48,152 nucleotides of DNA, taken from the NCBI GenBank assembly GCA_001799795.1, contig MGUD01000009.1:1-48152 (forward strand), written 5' to 3'. The notes under the pieces are model-generated. The model did not search any database. It saw nothing but the letters and a program-made list of their open reading frames with translations, and was not told the origin of the DNA. This stretch comes from Elusimicrobia bacterium GWC2_61_19. GTDB taxonomy: Bacteria; Elusimicrobiota; Elusimicrobia; Elusimicrobiales; UBA9959. Shown here piece by piece: positions 1 through 6,975 of the stretch (the first letter of the stretch is position 1; every line of letters begins with the position of its first letter). Position numbers and translations under genes: made by a program.

Positions 1-44
1 GACCAGGGGAAGGTCTTTACAAGGTTTCCGCTGGATGTGACGCG

Positions 45-130
45 AAGTAGTGTCGAACTTTGATAGTGAAGCTCCGAACTTTTTTGCTTTTAAAAAAATC
101 GGAATTAAAATTTAAAATTTCTGCGCGCGC
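45..130. repeat. 86-bp direct repeat, copy 1
   Basis: An 86-bp segment recurs without gaps at 2832-2917. I count 13 mismatches by eye, about 85% identity. The first 20 bases are identical, and both copies end in an alternating GC run (GCGCGCGC). An internal CCGA...TCGG pair bracketing a T-rich then A-rich stretch could fold into a hairpin in both copies. It lies 26 bp past the stop codon of the minus-strand membrane-protein gene, which matches the position of copy 2 relative to the phosphoesterase gene. Confidence 0.85.
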
Positions 131-156
131 AATAATTAATTTTGGAAGTCAGCCGG

Positions 157-708
157 CTAACCGAACCTCATTAAACTGTAGAACCAATGCCGACTGCCCA
201 CCAGATGCGAGACGAAGATGCTCAAGGATGGGAGGATAAAGAAAAACACTAGGTTGACCAAACTAAATATCAACAAGGCCTTACCGGGTTTGGGACATAT
301 GCGTCCCTCCTTAATGCCATGAATCAACTTGCTTCCACAAGCACCGATTATCATGCCGACTAGCACAGATATGACTGCCAATATAATCAGCACTTGAAAC
401 AACCACGCCTCCCACCAAACTTTAAACAACCCTTTCTCAATTTTGATCCATGCTAAGTTGATGGCAAAGCACAAGACATATCCGACGTAAGCCAGTATGG
501 ACGAGTATGTAATGGAATTCATCATCTTCCCGCCCTTCAAATCAGTGTTCCATATTTCCATTCTTGCCCAGGAATACCCAACAAGGAACCCAATAGCACC
601 TCCCACAAGTATAAAACGCGGATGGCCAAATAGAAAGAAAAAAGTTGACGCACCAAAAACCAGCGTCCAGATGTTAATTCCCCAGGCAGCAATAATTCGT
701 CTATTCAT
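157..708 (-). CDS. Predicted five-helix membrane protein, unknown function
   Basis: I do not recognise the family. The 183-residue product begins MNRRIIAAWGIN and has about five hydrophobic segments, near residues 10-27, 32-48, 68-88, 101-124 and 143-165, with short charged loops. The frame stays open upstream to 795, but I chose the ATG at 706-708. It lies 7 bp past the stop of the ATPase gene, and a GAGGG ribosome-binding sequence overlaps that stop, so the two are probably translationally coupled. Base composition is more AT-rich than in the core genes. By inference it is the membrane partner of the ATPase. No catalytic motif is visible. Confidence 0.6.
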   Translation of the reverse strand: MNRRIIAAWGINIWTLVFGASTFFFLFGHPRFILVGGAIGFLVGYSWARMEIWNTDLKGGKMMNSITYSSILAYVGYVLCFAINLAWIKIEKGLFKVWWEAWLFQVLIILAVISVLVGMIIGACGSKLIHGIKEGRICPKPGKALLIFSLVNLVFFFILPSLSIFVSHLVGSRHWFYSLMRFG

Positions 709-715
709 TTTACCC

Positions 716-1906
716 TCATGCTCGCGGCGAAAAATTGGGCATTGCACGTCGCATAAATTCATCGAAAAGCGGCACGGTAAACGCCATGTCACCATATTCC
801 GGGCTATATATCATCCCCTTATTGATTAGATTCCCGCGCGTAGGGCCAAGGCTATTCATTTTTACCCCTAATACTTCGGCAATATCGCCTGAGCGCTGCG
901 GACCGGAGCCCAGATGGGCCATCGCCCGGAGGTACTCCTTCTCTCTCGGAGTGAGTCTGTCAAATCGGACCCTAAAAAAGTTTTCATCTAATCGCTGCAT
1001 GACAACCTTGGTCGCCCGCTTCACGTCTGACAATGTAATAGGCGCAGCCTCCGCGTGATTCCATGATTGATACCCCCATTCCTGAATGAAATACGGGTAC
1101 CCCTGCGTTAATCTGTAAATTTCTTTAATCGCTTCTCCGGAAAAGTCTACTCCGGCGCGAATAACAGGATCGCGCAGCGCCTTAGTCGCATCGGTCTCAG
1201 ATAGGGGACCGATTGCCGGAAATTCAAACAGCCTTTCAGCGTATGATTTTGATTCTCCAGCCAGCCTTGTCAAAATCGGGAGACCGGCACCTATTAAAAC
1301 CAGCGGCAACTGCCGCTGCTGCATTTTGTGCATCCCCATTATTAGGGCGCTCAATTCTTTACTGGAAAAGTATTGGATTTCATCAATCAGTATGGCGAGA
1401 GCCGTGCCGCGATCCTGCGCGGCTTCTGCTACGGCGATAAACAAGTTAGAGAGGTCGACCTCCAAATCACCACTATCGGCCGTGCCGCGCTCAGGTTCTA
1501 TGTCTATGCCGAACTCAACTTCGGCGACTTTGACCTTAATGCTGCCAATAAAGCTTTTCAATACGCCAAGCCCGCGCTTGACCTTATTGCTTAATCCCTC
1601 CATCCTATCCAGCTCAAAGAGAACGCGCCTTAAGTGCGGCGCCAATAGCGCCGCCAAGGATTTATCCTCATGGGCTTCCAGTGTTATTGTGTGATATCCT
1701 GCCGCATTAGTCAGCCGCTCTATCTCATTCAATAAAACTGTTTTCCCGACACCACGTAAGCCGACAAGAAGCAAGCTTTTTTCTGATCGCCGCTGCTGAA
1801 CTCTCCCAAGAAGTACCTTTGATTTTTCAATAATTGCATCCCGGCCAACAAGTTCTGGGGGAGGCGAGCCAGCACCAGGTGAGAACGGGTTGTTTATTTG
1901 GTTCAT
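716..1906 (-). CDS. AAA-type ATPase with C-terminal winged-helix region
   Basis: This 396-residue P-loop ATPase resembles the ORC/STAND-like 'ATP-binding protein' group common on genomic islands. Visible motifs are an N-terminal NPFSPGAG...LVGRD entry segment (6-23), Walker A GLRGVGKT (49-56) and Walker B ILIDE near 172-176. A helical lid follows, and the region from about residue 315 resembles a winged-helix DNA-binding domain (LTPREKEYLRAMA, then SGDIAEVLGV). The ATG at 1904-1906 has AGGA about 6 bp upstream. It is coupled to the downstream membrane protein and diverges from a small membrane protein. Its substrate is unknown. DNA-linked regulation or defence is only inference from the domain type and mobile-looking context. 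Confidence 0.85.
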   Translation of the reverse strand: MNQINNPFSPGAGSPPPELVGRDAIIEKSKVLLGRVQQRRSEKSLLLVGLRGVGKTVLLNEIERLTNAAGYHTITLEAHEDKSLAALLAPHLRRVLFELDRMEGLSNKVKRGLGVLKSFIGSIKVKVAEVEFGIDIEPERGTADSGDLEVDLSNLFIAVAEAAQDRGTALAILIDEIQYFSSKELSALIMGMHKMQQRQLPLVLIGAGLPILTRLAGESKSYAERLFEFPAIGPLSETDATKALRDPVIRAGVDFSGEAIKEIYRLTQGYPYFIQEWGYQSWNHAEAAPITLSDVKRATKVVMQRLDENFFRVRFDRLTPREKEYLRAMAHLGSGPQRSGDIAEVLGVKMNSLGPTRGNLINKGMIYSPEYGDMAFTVPLFDEFMRRAMPNFSPRA

Positions 1907-1923
1907 TGTGTATCCTAATCAAC

Positions 1924-1977
1924 TTATACAAAGATATACATAGTTATATCACAAATCACATATAAGTGCATATAGGT
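1924..1977. repeat. 54-bp AT-rich upstream element, copy 1
   Basis: This AT-rich stretch begins 18 bp upstream of the ATPase start, in the gap between divergent genes. It aligns without gaps to 3853-3906, upstream of the phosphoesterase, with about 38 of 54 positions identical by eye. It contains the inverted repeat GATATA/TATATC around 1933-1950, an arm pair not preserved in copy 2. Its position suggests a promoter or operator, but I cannot assign confident -35/-10 boxes. Confidence 0.5.
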
Positions 1978-2044
1978 AAGTATAACCCCGAAAATATGGA
2001 GCAACATATTGCCCGAGGCCGCTGCAATCCGTACAATTCAAATA

Positions 2045-2488
2045 ATGAGGCTTGCAATTCAAATCCCGACTTGCATTATGCATTTGCCAGAGAAAAACTA
2101 TTTAAAGTTATTTATCACCATCCCCTGGATGATTGGTGTGGCATTGCTGCTGGGGATAATCGACGTGTACATTGTCAGCGTGTGCCCCGCCGATTCATTA
2201 TGGCTGATTTGGAGTATGTTGGCGCTGGTTGCACTTGCTATCGGAGCATGTGTAGGATGGTTCTGGGATAGATTGGGCCTATTGCTTCTTTTGTTCGTCC
2301 CGCCTATATTCATGTACATTGGCCATTTGCGCGTAAAACCCTTCTACAGCAATGATGTCGGCTGGGGGTTGCCGGTTTTTTTATATTTGGTCCCCACGTT
2401 GCCATTTTTATTACTAGGCATTGTCCTCAGTGGATTTCTTCACTCGCGACGCGATTCCCAGAAGTTAGCCAATATCGCACAAAAATAA
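2045..2488 (+). CDS. Small four-helix membrane protein, unknown function
   Basis: The 147-residue product (from the ATG at 2045) is strongly hydrophobic, with segments near residues 20-45, 52-72, 76-93 and 108-130 and a basic, polar C-terminus (HSRRDSQK). I recognise no family. The start is uncertain: the frame is open from a TTG at 2009, and another ATG lies at 2078, just before the first helix. None has a clear ribosome-binding site. It is divergent from the ATPase and shares its AT-rich composition. It is followed by a G-rich repeat and a possible terminator. A cargo or partner role for the adjacent ATPase pair is inference. Confidence 0.5.
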   Translation: MRLAIQIPTCIMHLPEKNYLKLFITIPWMIGVALLLGIIDVYIVSVCPADSLWLIWSMLALVALAIGACVGWFWDRLGLLLLLFVPPIFMYIGHLRVKPFYSNDVGWGLPVFLYLVPTLPFLLLGIVLSGFLHSRRDSQKLANIAQK

Positions 2489-2508
2489 GGCGGGCTAGGG
2501 CGGGGGCG
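2483..2508. repeat. 26-bp G-rich repeat, copy 1
   Basis: This 26-bp sequence starts AAATAAGGC and recurs at 3932-3957 with four mismatches. It overlaps the stop codon of the small membrane-protein gene. It is the third repeat type shared, in the same order, by the two modules in this region. Confidence 0.55.
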
Positions 2509-2522
2509 ACGGCCATTACGCG

Positions 2523-2547
2523 GCCAGGCGCTACCGCCCTGGCTTTT
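2523..2547 (+). terminator. Weak hairpin-T terminator candidate
   Basis: GCCAGG (2523-2528) pairs with CCTGGC (2538-2543) and is followed directly by TTTT. It lies 35 bp after the stop of the plus-strand membrane protein, where a terminator is expected. The stem is short and the T run has only four bases. Confidence 0.4.
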
Positions 2548-2568
2548 CCATATTTTCTTTGCTGTTAA

Positions 2569-2796
2569 CTCCCCGCCGGTGGCTACAAGTCATTCACAGA
2601 AAAGACCACCGCGGCGACCGCAGCAGCGGACGCCGGGGCGGTTTTTAATCAACTCGGTGCCACCGGCATAAATGCAGTTCAATATTATCAGGAACAAGCC
2701 CGCGCCGCGAGTGGCTTCAGCAGAAGCCACTGGCGAGCGCAGGCAGAATCTGTAACTATAACAGAATCAACTCTTTGCAGTGCGCGCGGGGAATAA
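2569..2796 (+). pseudogene. Open frame without a start codon, possible gene remnant
   Basis: The largest gene-free stretch (2489-2982) contains a 75-codon open frame from just after a TAA at 2566-2568 to a TAA at 2794-2796. It has no ATG near its beginning. Its composition looks protein-like and helix-forming (KSFTEKTTAAT, NQLGATGINAVQYYQEQ), unlike random GC-rich sequence. A perfect 9-bp hairpin, AGTGGCTTC/GAAGCCACT with a 4-nt loop, sits inside it at 2710-2731. I do not recognise the protein. It could be the tail of a lost gene or coincidental. The rest of the gap holds the 86-bp repeat copy 2. Confidence 0.35.
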
Positions 2797-2831
2797 TTTT
2801 CTGATTAGTTTAAGAGCGGGACACCTTATGA

Positions 2832-2917
2832 AAGTAGTGTCGAACTTTGATCCTGAGGCTCCGAAGTTTTTCGCTTTTAAAGAAATCGGCAGAAAAATTA
2901 TTAATTTCCGCGCGCGC
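2832..2917. repeat. 86-bp direct repeat, copy 2
   Basis: This is the second copy of the 45-130 repeat, in the same orientation. It lies 65 bp beyond the stop codon of the minus-strand metallophosphoesterase gene. The conserved CCGA/TCGG hairpin potential and terminal GC alternation are present here too. Confidence 0.85.
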
Positions 2918-2982
2918 CATTACCGGCCCGATTAAGAAGGCTTCGGACGGCGCTACAGCACCCCACTAGGACAGACCGGCTT

Positions 2983-3813
2983 CTACACCGGCTCCAAAAA
3001 TCTTTCAACAACCATACTCTTCAGGTCTATCGATACATAGGTCAGTACGGTCTTAGCCTGCCCGGGTTGGACGCAGACCGTATTCGCTATTCTTCCTTTC
3101 CATACCCCGCTAATTTCCGGCGACTCGTGAATATGCCCGTGTAGAGTCAAGAGCGGGGCGTTTTCTATTATAAACCGGCTTACGGCCGCGGAACCGACCT
3201 TCTCCCCGGAACGAATCACATCCAAACCAAACCCGGCAGGCGGCATATGTATTACATAAACCGTTTTCGCGGGATTTGCCGGCTTAGGAAGCGCCGCCAA
3301 TTCCTCTACCATGTCAGGCAGGCCCTCGGCATATGCGGGCCAGTCCGGCAACTCGCGAAAACCTTCCGGGGTTGAAAGCAGGCCGGTTCCGAACTGCGCC
3401 TGAAATATATACCCAGGGCCGTCACGCCGGCACCGGTCTTTAAGCCTGAACGGGTAGTCCGTCACCCAGTTCATGCCAATAAACTCAAAGCCGCCGAAAA
3501 TGACTCGCCGCTGCGCAAGGTTTAGAATATTTTTATGCTTCCGGCAAACCTTATCGAAAACCGCGTCATGGATTTTCAGGTCATCGTTACCGGGCAGCCC
3601 CAGCCAGGCGATCCCGGCCGCCGCACAATCAGATAAATGTCCGGACAGGAACCCCTCTATGAACTCTCTTTGGGAGCCATGCAGATCGCCGTCCAGCGGA
3701 AGCATATCGCCGCCGTTAATTACGGCGGCGGCCCCGTTCGTATGAGCGGCTTCCAAAATAAGCCTGTATTTACCCGCGTCTCCATGCAGGTCCGTCACAT
3801 AAAGTATTTTCAC
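2983..3813 (-). CDS. Calcineurin-like metallophosphoesterase
   Basis: The 276-residue product carries the metal-ligand blocks of the calcineurin-like superfamily: D8-x-H10 (TDLHG), GGD36, GND (75-77) and, near the C-terminus, VIHMPP and HGHIH. These ligands normally hold two metal ions for phosphoester hydrolysis. The substrate cannot be told from sequence. There is no signal peptide, so it is likely cytoplasmic. I use the GTG at 3811-3813 because it gives the usual MKILYVTDLHG beginning and follows a GAGGCGGG stretch. A GTG at 3829-3831 would add six residues. It is bracketed by the 86-bp and 54-bp repeats. Confidence 0.85.
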   Translation of the reverse strand: MKILYVTDLHGDAGKYRLILEAAHTNGAAAVINGGDMLPLDGDLHGSQREFIEGFLSGHLSDCAAAGIAWLGLPGNDDLKIHDAVFDKVCRKHKNILNLAQRRVIFGGFEFIGMNWVTDYPFRLKDRCRRDGPGYIFQAQFGTGLLSTPEGFRELPDWPAYAEGLPDMVEELAALPKPANPAKTVYVIHMPPAGFGLDVIRSGEKVGSAAVSRFIIENAPLLTLHGHIHESPEISGVWKGRIANTVCVQPGQAKTVLTYVSIDLKSMVVERFLEPV

Positions 3814-3852
3814 TTTATCCCGCCTCAACACAGACTAAACGCAGATCTTCTG

Positions 3853-3906
3853 TTATCCAGGGATATGCATAGTTACAGCGTAAAATACGTATAAATGTGT
3901 ACAAGT
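3853..3906. repeat. 54-bp AT-rich upstream element, copy 2
   Basis: This aligns without gaps to 1924-1977, about 70% identity by eye. The best-kept block is GATATRCATAGTTA at its left. It begins 39 bp upstream of the chosen phosphoesterase start, or 21 bp upstream of the longer alternative start. A shared promoter or operator is the simplest reading. Confidence 0.5.
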
Positions 3907-3931
3907 TCATATATGCTCCCTGCGTCGGGGC

Positions 3932-3957
3932 AAATAAGGCAGGCCAGGCCGGCGGCG
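3932..3957. repeat. 26-bp G-rich repeat, copy 2
   Basis: This matches 2483-2508 with four mismatches. In this module it follows the 54-bp element after only 25 bp, whereas in the first module a membrane-protein gene lies between them. It ends 5 bp before the stop codon of the minus-strand receiver gene. Confidence 0.55.
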
Positions 3958-3962
3958 GGCGG

Positions 3963-4334
3963 CTACCCATGCACCGTCAGAAGTTTGATTACTTCGGCAA
4001 GGAGTTCTTTAAGCGGCGTGGTTTTAGGGAGAAACCTATCAGCTCCGTGTTCCGTCCCAACGCACCCTTCCGCGGCCGGATCTGAGCTGAATATTATTAT
4101 GGGGATCCTCCGTTCCTCACACGCCCTTATTGCCGCGCATACGGGAACCGCATCGCCATCGGAAAGATTGAAATCCAAAACCACACAATCCGGCCTGTTT
4201 GATCTTACCGTCTCGATCGCACAGGCGCGGGACGGCGAGACCAGTACCTGGTACCCGCTACCCGTAAAAAGCCTATAGAGAAGCTTAAGCCATATCGGCT
4301 CATCGTCCACTATAAGGATAGTCAGCTGTTTCAT
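3963..4334 (-). CDS. Stand-alone response-regulator receiver protein
   Basis: This 123-residue single-domain CheY-like protein has the acidic pair D10-D11, phosphoacceptor D54 (VVLDF), the Ser position in IIFSSD and the conserved Lys in FLPKTTP. There is no output domain, so it would act by docking to a partner or in a phosphorelay. AGAGGT about 10 bp before the ATG is a good ribosome-binding site. It diverges from the XRE regulator across a 208-bp gap. No kinase is adjacent. The nearest is the hybrid kinase at 5.0 kb on the other strand. Confidence 0.85.
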   Translation of the reverse strand: MKQLTILIVDDEPIWLKLLYRLFTGSGYQVLVSPSRACAIETVRSNRPDCVVLDFNLSDGDAVPVCAAIRACEERRIPIIIFSSDPAAEGCVGTEHGADRFLPKTTPLKELLAEVIKLLTVHG

Positions 4335-4467
4335 AAACGCGGACCTCTACCATGTGGACTATTGTGCTGATAGGAAAGATACAGCCTCAGTTCCCGGGCC
4401 TGCTCCCCCGGTCTGAAAACCGAAACCCCCTCCGCCTTGCGAGCCCCCCACATCACAGGTATTCTAA

Positions 4468-4546
4468 TATAGGCCCATAAACCCTGTCAATAGTGCCTAT
4501 AATATCTTCCCGCCGCCGTGAAAATGTCTTTCAATAGTACTTATGG
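4468..4546 (+). promoter_or_regulatory. Operator/promoter region of the XRE gene
   Basis: TCAATAGTGCCTATAA (4487-4502) recurs as TCAATAGTACTTATGG (4531-4546), the second copy lying over the ATG at 4543. TATAGGC (4468-4474) is the inverted match of GCCTATA (4495-4501). A TATAAT hexamer at 4498-4503 fits a -10 box, although no good -35 is seen. A repeat within the -10 box and another over the start codon suggests autorepression by the XRE protein. This is inference from position. Confidence 0.5.
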
Positions 4547-4878
4547 ACAGTTTTTATTCTGAAATTGGCGGGCGGATAAAATCAGTGCGCAAGGCTTTGA
4601 GGCTAACCCAGGCGCAAGTGGCAGAGAAGGCCGGGATAGACACTTCTTTCTACGGGCAAATAGAGCGCGGGGCAAATATCCCCAGCTTAAAAACTTTCGC
4701 GGCCATAGCCGGAGCGCTTAAAGTAAACCCTTCTGACCTTTTCGGGCGGTCCGGGCGCGGGAAGGAACGGCTTTATGAAACCGCAATAGAAGTCCTGTTG
4801 GACGGGCTCGATTATAAACGCAAGGCGCTGGTGCTGGGCCTGTTAAAAGACATAGTCTCCCACTACAGAACAAAATAA
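4543..4878 (+). CDS. XRE-family HTH transcriptional regulator
   Basis: The 111-residue protein has a Cro/C1-type helix-turn-helix at about residues 9-63 (LTQAQVAEKAGID, then YGQIERGANIPSL) and a short helical tail (66-111) that may dimerise. The sequence shows a DNA-binding regulator without a sensor domain. No Shine-Dalgarno precedes the ATG, so translation may be weak or the mRNA nearly leaderless. The repeated sequence over the start codon points to self-regulation, and the divergent receiver gene may be co-regulated. Confidence 0.85.
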   Translation: MDSFYSEIGGRIKSVRKALRLTQAQVAEKAGIDTSFYGQIERGANIPSLKTFAAIAGALKVNPSDLFGRSGRGKERLYETAIEVLLDGLDYKRKALVLGLLKDIVSHYRTK

Positions 4879-4950
4879 CCGCACCCGTCGGAATATCCTT
4901 ATCCGGCCCCCCCTACGCGGTAAATCTCCCGGCTAAACGGTTTTGGCCGC

Positions 4951-4982
4951 AACCCCCCACGTCCCGTTTAAACGCTGGGGTT
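4951..4982 (+). terminator. Possible terminator after the XRE gene
   Basis: AACCCC (4951-4956) and GGGGTT (4977-4982) form an inverted repeat around a loop containing GTTTAAAC. The downstream sequence ATTTTATA is only partly T-rich. It could end the XRE transcript or shape the leader of the kinase gene. Confidence 0.3.
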
Positions 4983-5005
4983 ATTTTATACAATTGCTTT
5001 ACATT

Positions 5006-6559
5006 ATGACCGCAAAAGCGAATATCCTTATCGTGGACGACGAAGTGCAGATAGCGGAGATGATCTCCGCCTCGCTGCTGGCGCACGGCTATACCGTTTC
5101 GGTCGCCTACGACGGGGAGCAGGGTGTCGCCAAGGTCGGCGCCGAAAAGTTCGACCTCGCCATAACGGACATCCAGATGCCCGGCATGGACGGCATAACC
5201 GCCCTGGGCGAGATGAAGAAGCTGGACCCGGAAATAGAGGTCATCATCGCCACCGGCCACGGCACCATGGGCACCGCCATCCAGAGCATGCGCAAGGGCG
5301 CTTTCGACTACCTGCACAAACCCTTCGAGATCAAGGAACTGCTGAAGGTGGTGGAAAGAGCGCTTGAAAAACGCAAGTTCAACGACATCGCCAAGGCCAT
5401 TTTCTCCACCATCCGCCCAGAAGAACAGCTCCGCGTGATCATAGACTCCGTGGCGCGCATACTCAAGGCGGAAGAATCCCTGCTGGTGCTGCCGGACCGG
5501 GAAAACCGCCCTTATATAGCCGTCTCCGAAGGCCTGGACGACGACGCGCATAAGAATTCCCGGCTCGCTCTTTGCGCCAGGATCATTAGCCAGCTGGACG
5601 GCGCCGGCTCCAAGTCGGTAATACTGGTGGAAGACCCGGGGAAAGACAAGAAATTCTCGGATATACCCGGCATAGACCGGGTGAAGTTCTCTCTGTTCCT
5701 ACCGCTGATGGAGAACAACAAGCCGGCAGGGCTGATAAACATAAACCGGCTGGAGGACGAGGCGTATTTCAGCGAGGACGACATGCAGCGCGCCCGGATC
5801 TTCGGCTCGCTGGTGACCCTGGCGCTGCGCAACTCCAGCCTTTATCGCCAGCTGCAGGAGACGCAGTCCCAGCTCATCCAGGCCGAAAAGATGTCCGCCC
5901 TGGGCCAGTTGGCCGGCGGCCTCGCGCACGAGATCAATAACCCGCTGTCCGGCATCCTGGGCCTGACCCAGTTGGTGCTGGAGAACACCGACGCCGCCAG
6001 CCAGAATTACACCGACCTCAAGGACATAGAGAAAGCGGTCTTCCGCTGCAAGAAGATCATCGTCTCGCTGCTCTCCTTCGCCCGCCAGGAAAAGACCAGG
6101 ATGGAGCCGGTGAGCATCAACGAGGCCATAGAGGAAACCCTCACGCTCTGCGCCCGGCAGATGGAACTCAAGCACATCAGAATAACCCGCCGGCTGGCCC
6201 CGGAGCTGCCGATGGTGAGCGCCGACTTCCAGCAGCTCATGCAGGTGTTCCTGAACCTCTTCACCAACGCCCGGGACGCCATGGCCGAGGGCGGCGAGCT
6301 GACCATAGAGACCAGCCGCCTCAAGTCGCCAGCCGGCAAGGAAATGGTGATGACCGCCATCACCGACACCGGCTCCGGCATCAACCAGGAGATCCTCAGC
6401 CGGATCTTCGACCCTTTCTTCACCACCAAAGAAGTGGGCAAGGGCACGGGGCTCGGGCTGTCCGTCTGCCTGGGCCTGATCAACAAGCACAACGGCGCCA
6501 TCAAGGCGCAGAGCCAGGCCGGCAAAGGCTCCACCTTCACCATCAGCCTGCCCGTCTGA
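5006..6559 (+). CDS. Hybrid sensor kinase: receiver-GAF-histidine kinase
   Basis: The 517-residue cytoplasmic kinase has an unusual order. An N-terminal receiver (about 4-120, D11-D12, phosphoacceptor D55) comes first, then a GAF-like sensor region (about 135-280) and a short coiled linker. A HisKA domain with H308 in AHEINNPLSG follows, and last the ATPase domain with N-box NARDAM, G1 DTGSGI and GKGTGLGLSV. There are no membrane segments. The ATG at 5006 gives MTAKANILIVDDE. The frame is open back to 4943, but those residues lack family character. With the receiver that follows by 2 bp, it suggests input by phosphotransfer to D55 and output through the partner. Confidence 0.9.
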   Translation: MTAKANILIVDDEVQIAEMISASLLAHGYTVSVAYDGEQGVAKVGAEKFDLAITDIQMPGMDGITALGEMKKLDPEIEVIIATGHGTMGTAIQSMRKGAFDYLHKPFEIKELLKVVERALEKRKFNDIAKAIFSTIRPEEQLRVIIDSVARILKAEESLLVLPDRENRPYIAVSEGLDDDAHKNSRLALCARIISQLDGAGSKSVILVEDPGKDKKFSDIPGIDRVKFSLFLPLMENNKPAGLININRLEDEAYFSEDDMQRARIFGSLVTLALRNSSLYRQLQETQSQLIQAEKMSALGQLAGGLAHEINNPLSGILGLTQLVLENTDAASQNYTDLKDIEKAVFRCKKIIVSLLSFARQEKTRMEPVSINEAIEETLTLCARQMELKHIRITRRLAPELPMVSADFQQLMQVFLNLFTNARDAMAEGGELTIETSRLKSPAGKEMVMTAITDTGSGINQEILSRIFDPFFTTKEVGKGTGLGLSVCLGLINKHNGAIKAQSQAGKGSTFTISLPV

Positions 6560-6561
6560 AC

Positions 6562-6924
6562 ATGGAAAAGAAAATACTTATAGTGGACGACGAGGACCTG
6601 GTGCGCAATTACGTCCGGCGCGCCCTTTCCACCCGCGGCTGGGCCGTCTCCGAAAGGCCCGACGGCGCCGCCGCCCTGGCCCTGCTTGAAAAAGAAACTT
6701 TCGACGCCGTCATCTGCGACCTGAAAATGCCCGACATGCGCGGCGAAGAGGTCATAAAACGCATCCGCGCCGGCTACCCGGCGACAAAACTTATCGTCAT
6801 CACCGGCTCGGTCTCCAATATCACCAGCCCCCTGGTCCCGGGCGTGGAAGTGGACGGCTTTCTGATAAAGCCGTTCGGCATAGACGAGATACGGGAATTG
6901 ACGGAAAAGATATTTAAGGCCTGA
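6562..6924 (+). CDS. Single-domain receiver partner of the hybrid kinase
   Basis: This 120-residue CheY-like domain has D9-D10, phosphoacceptor D53 (ICDLKMPD), Thr in VITGS and Lys in FLIKPFG. It starts 2 bp after the kinase stop, so they are co-transcribed and probably cognate. It has no DNA-binding domain, so the final output must lie in another protein, perhaps a diguanylate cyclase or regulator elsewhere. Confidence 0.9.
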   Translation: MEKKILIVDDEDLVRNYVRRALSTRGWAVSERPDGAAALALLEKETFDAVICDLKMPDMRGEEVIKRIRAGYPATKLIVITGSVSNITSPLVPGVEVDGFLIKPFGIDEIRELTEKIFKA

Positions 6925-6975
6925 CTGTCGTCACCGGCTGTAACCGCTTTCGCTCCCGGCCCCGAACCTTCGCCC

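Noticed and set aside
1-44. Possible coding sequence at the left edge
   Set aside because: It is too short and holds no recognisable frame or motif.
45-2917. The 86-bp repeats as integron attC sites or a CRISPR array
   Set aside because: They lack the attC core sites (GTTRRRY/RYYYAAC) and no integrase is seen. Only two copies 2.8 kb apart exclude a CRISPR array.
4943-5005. Longer N-terminus for the hybrid kinase
   Set aside because: The added residues do not match receiver domains. The ATG at 5006 yields the standard start of a receiver.
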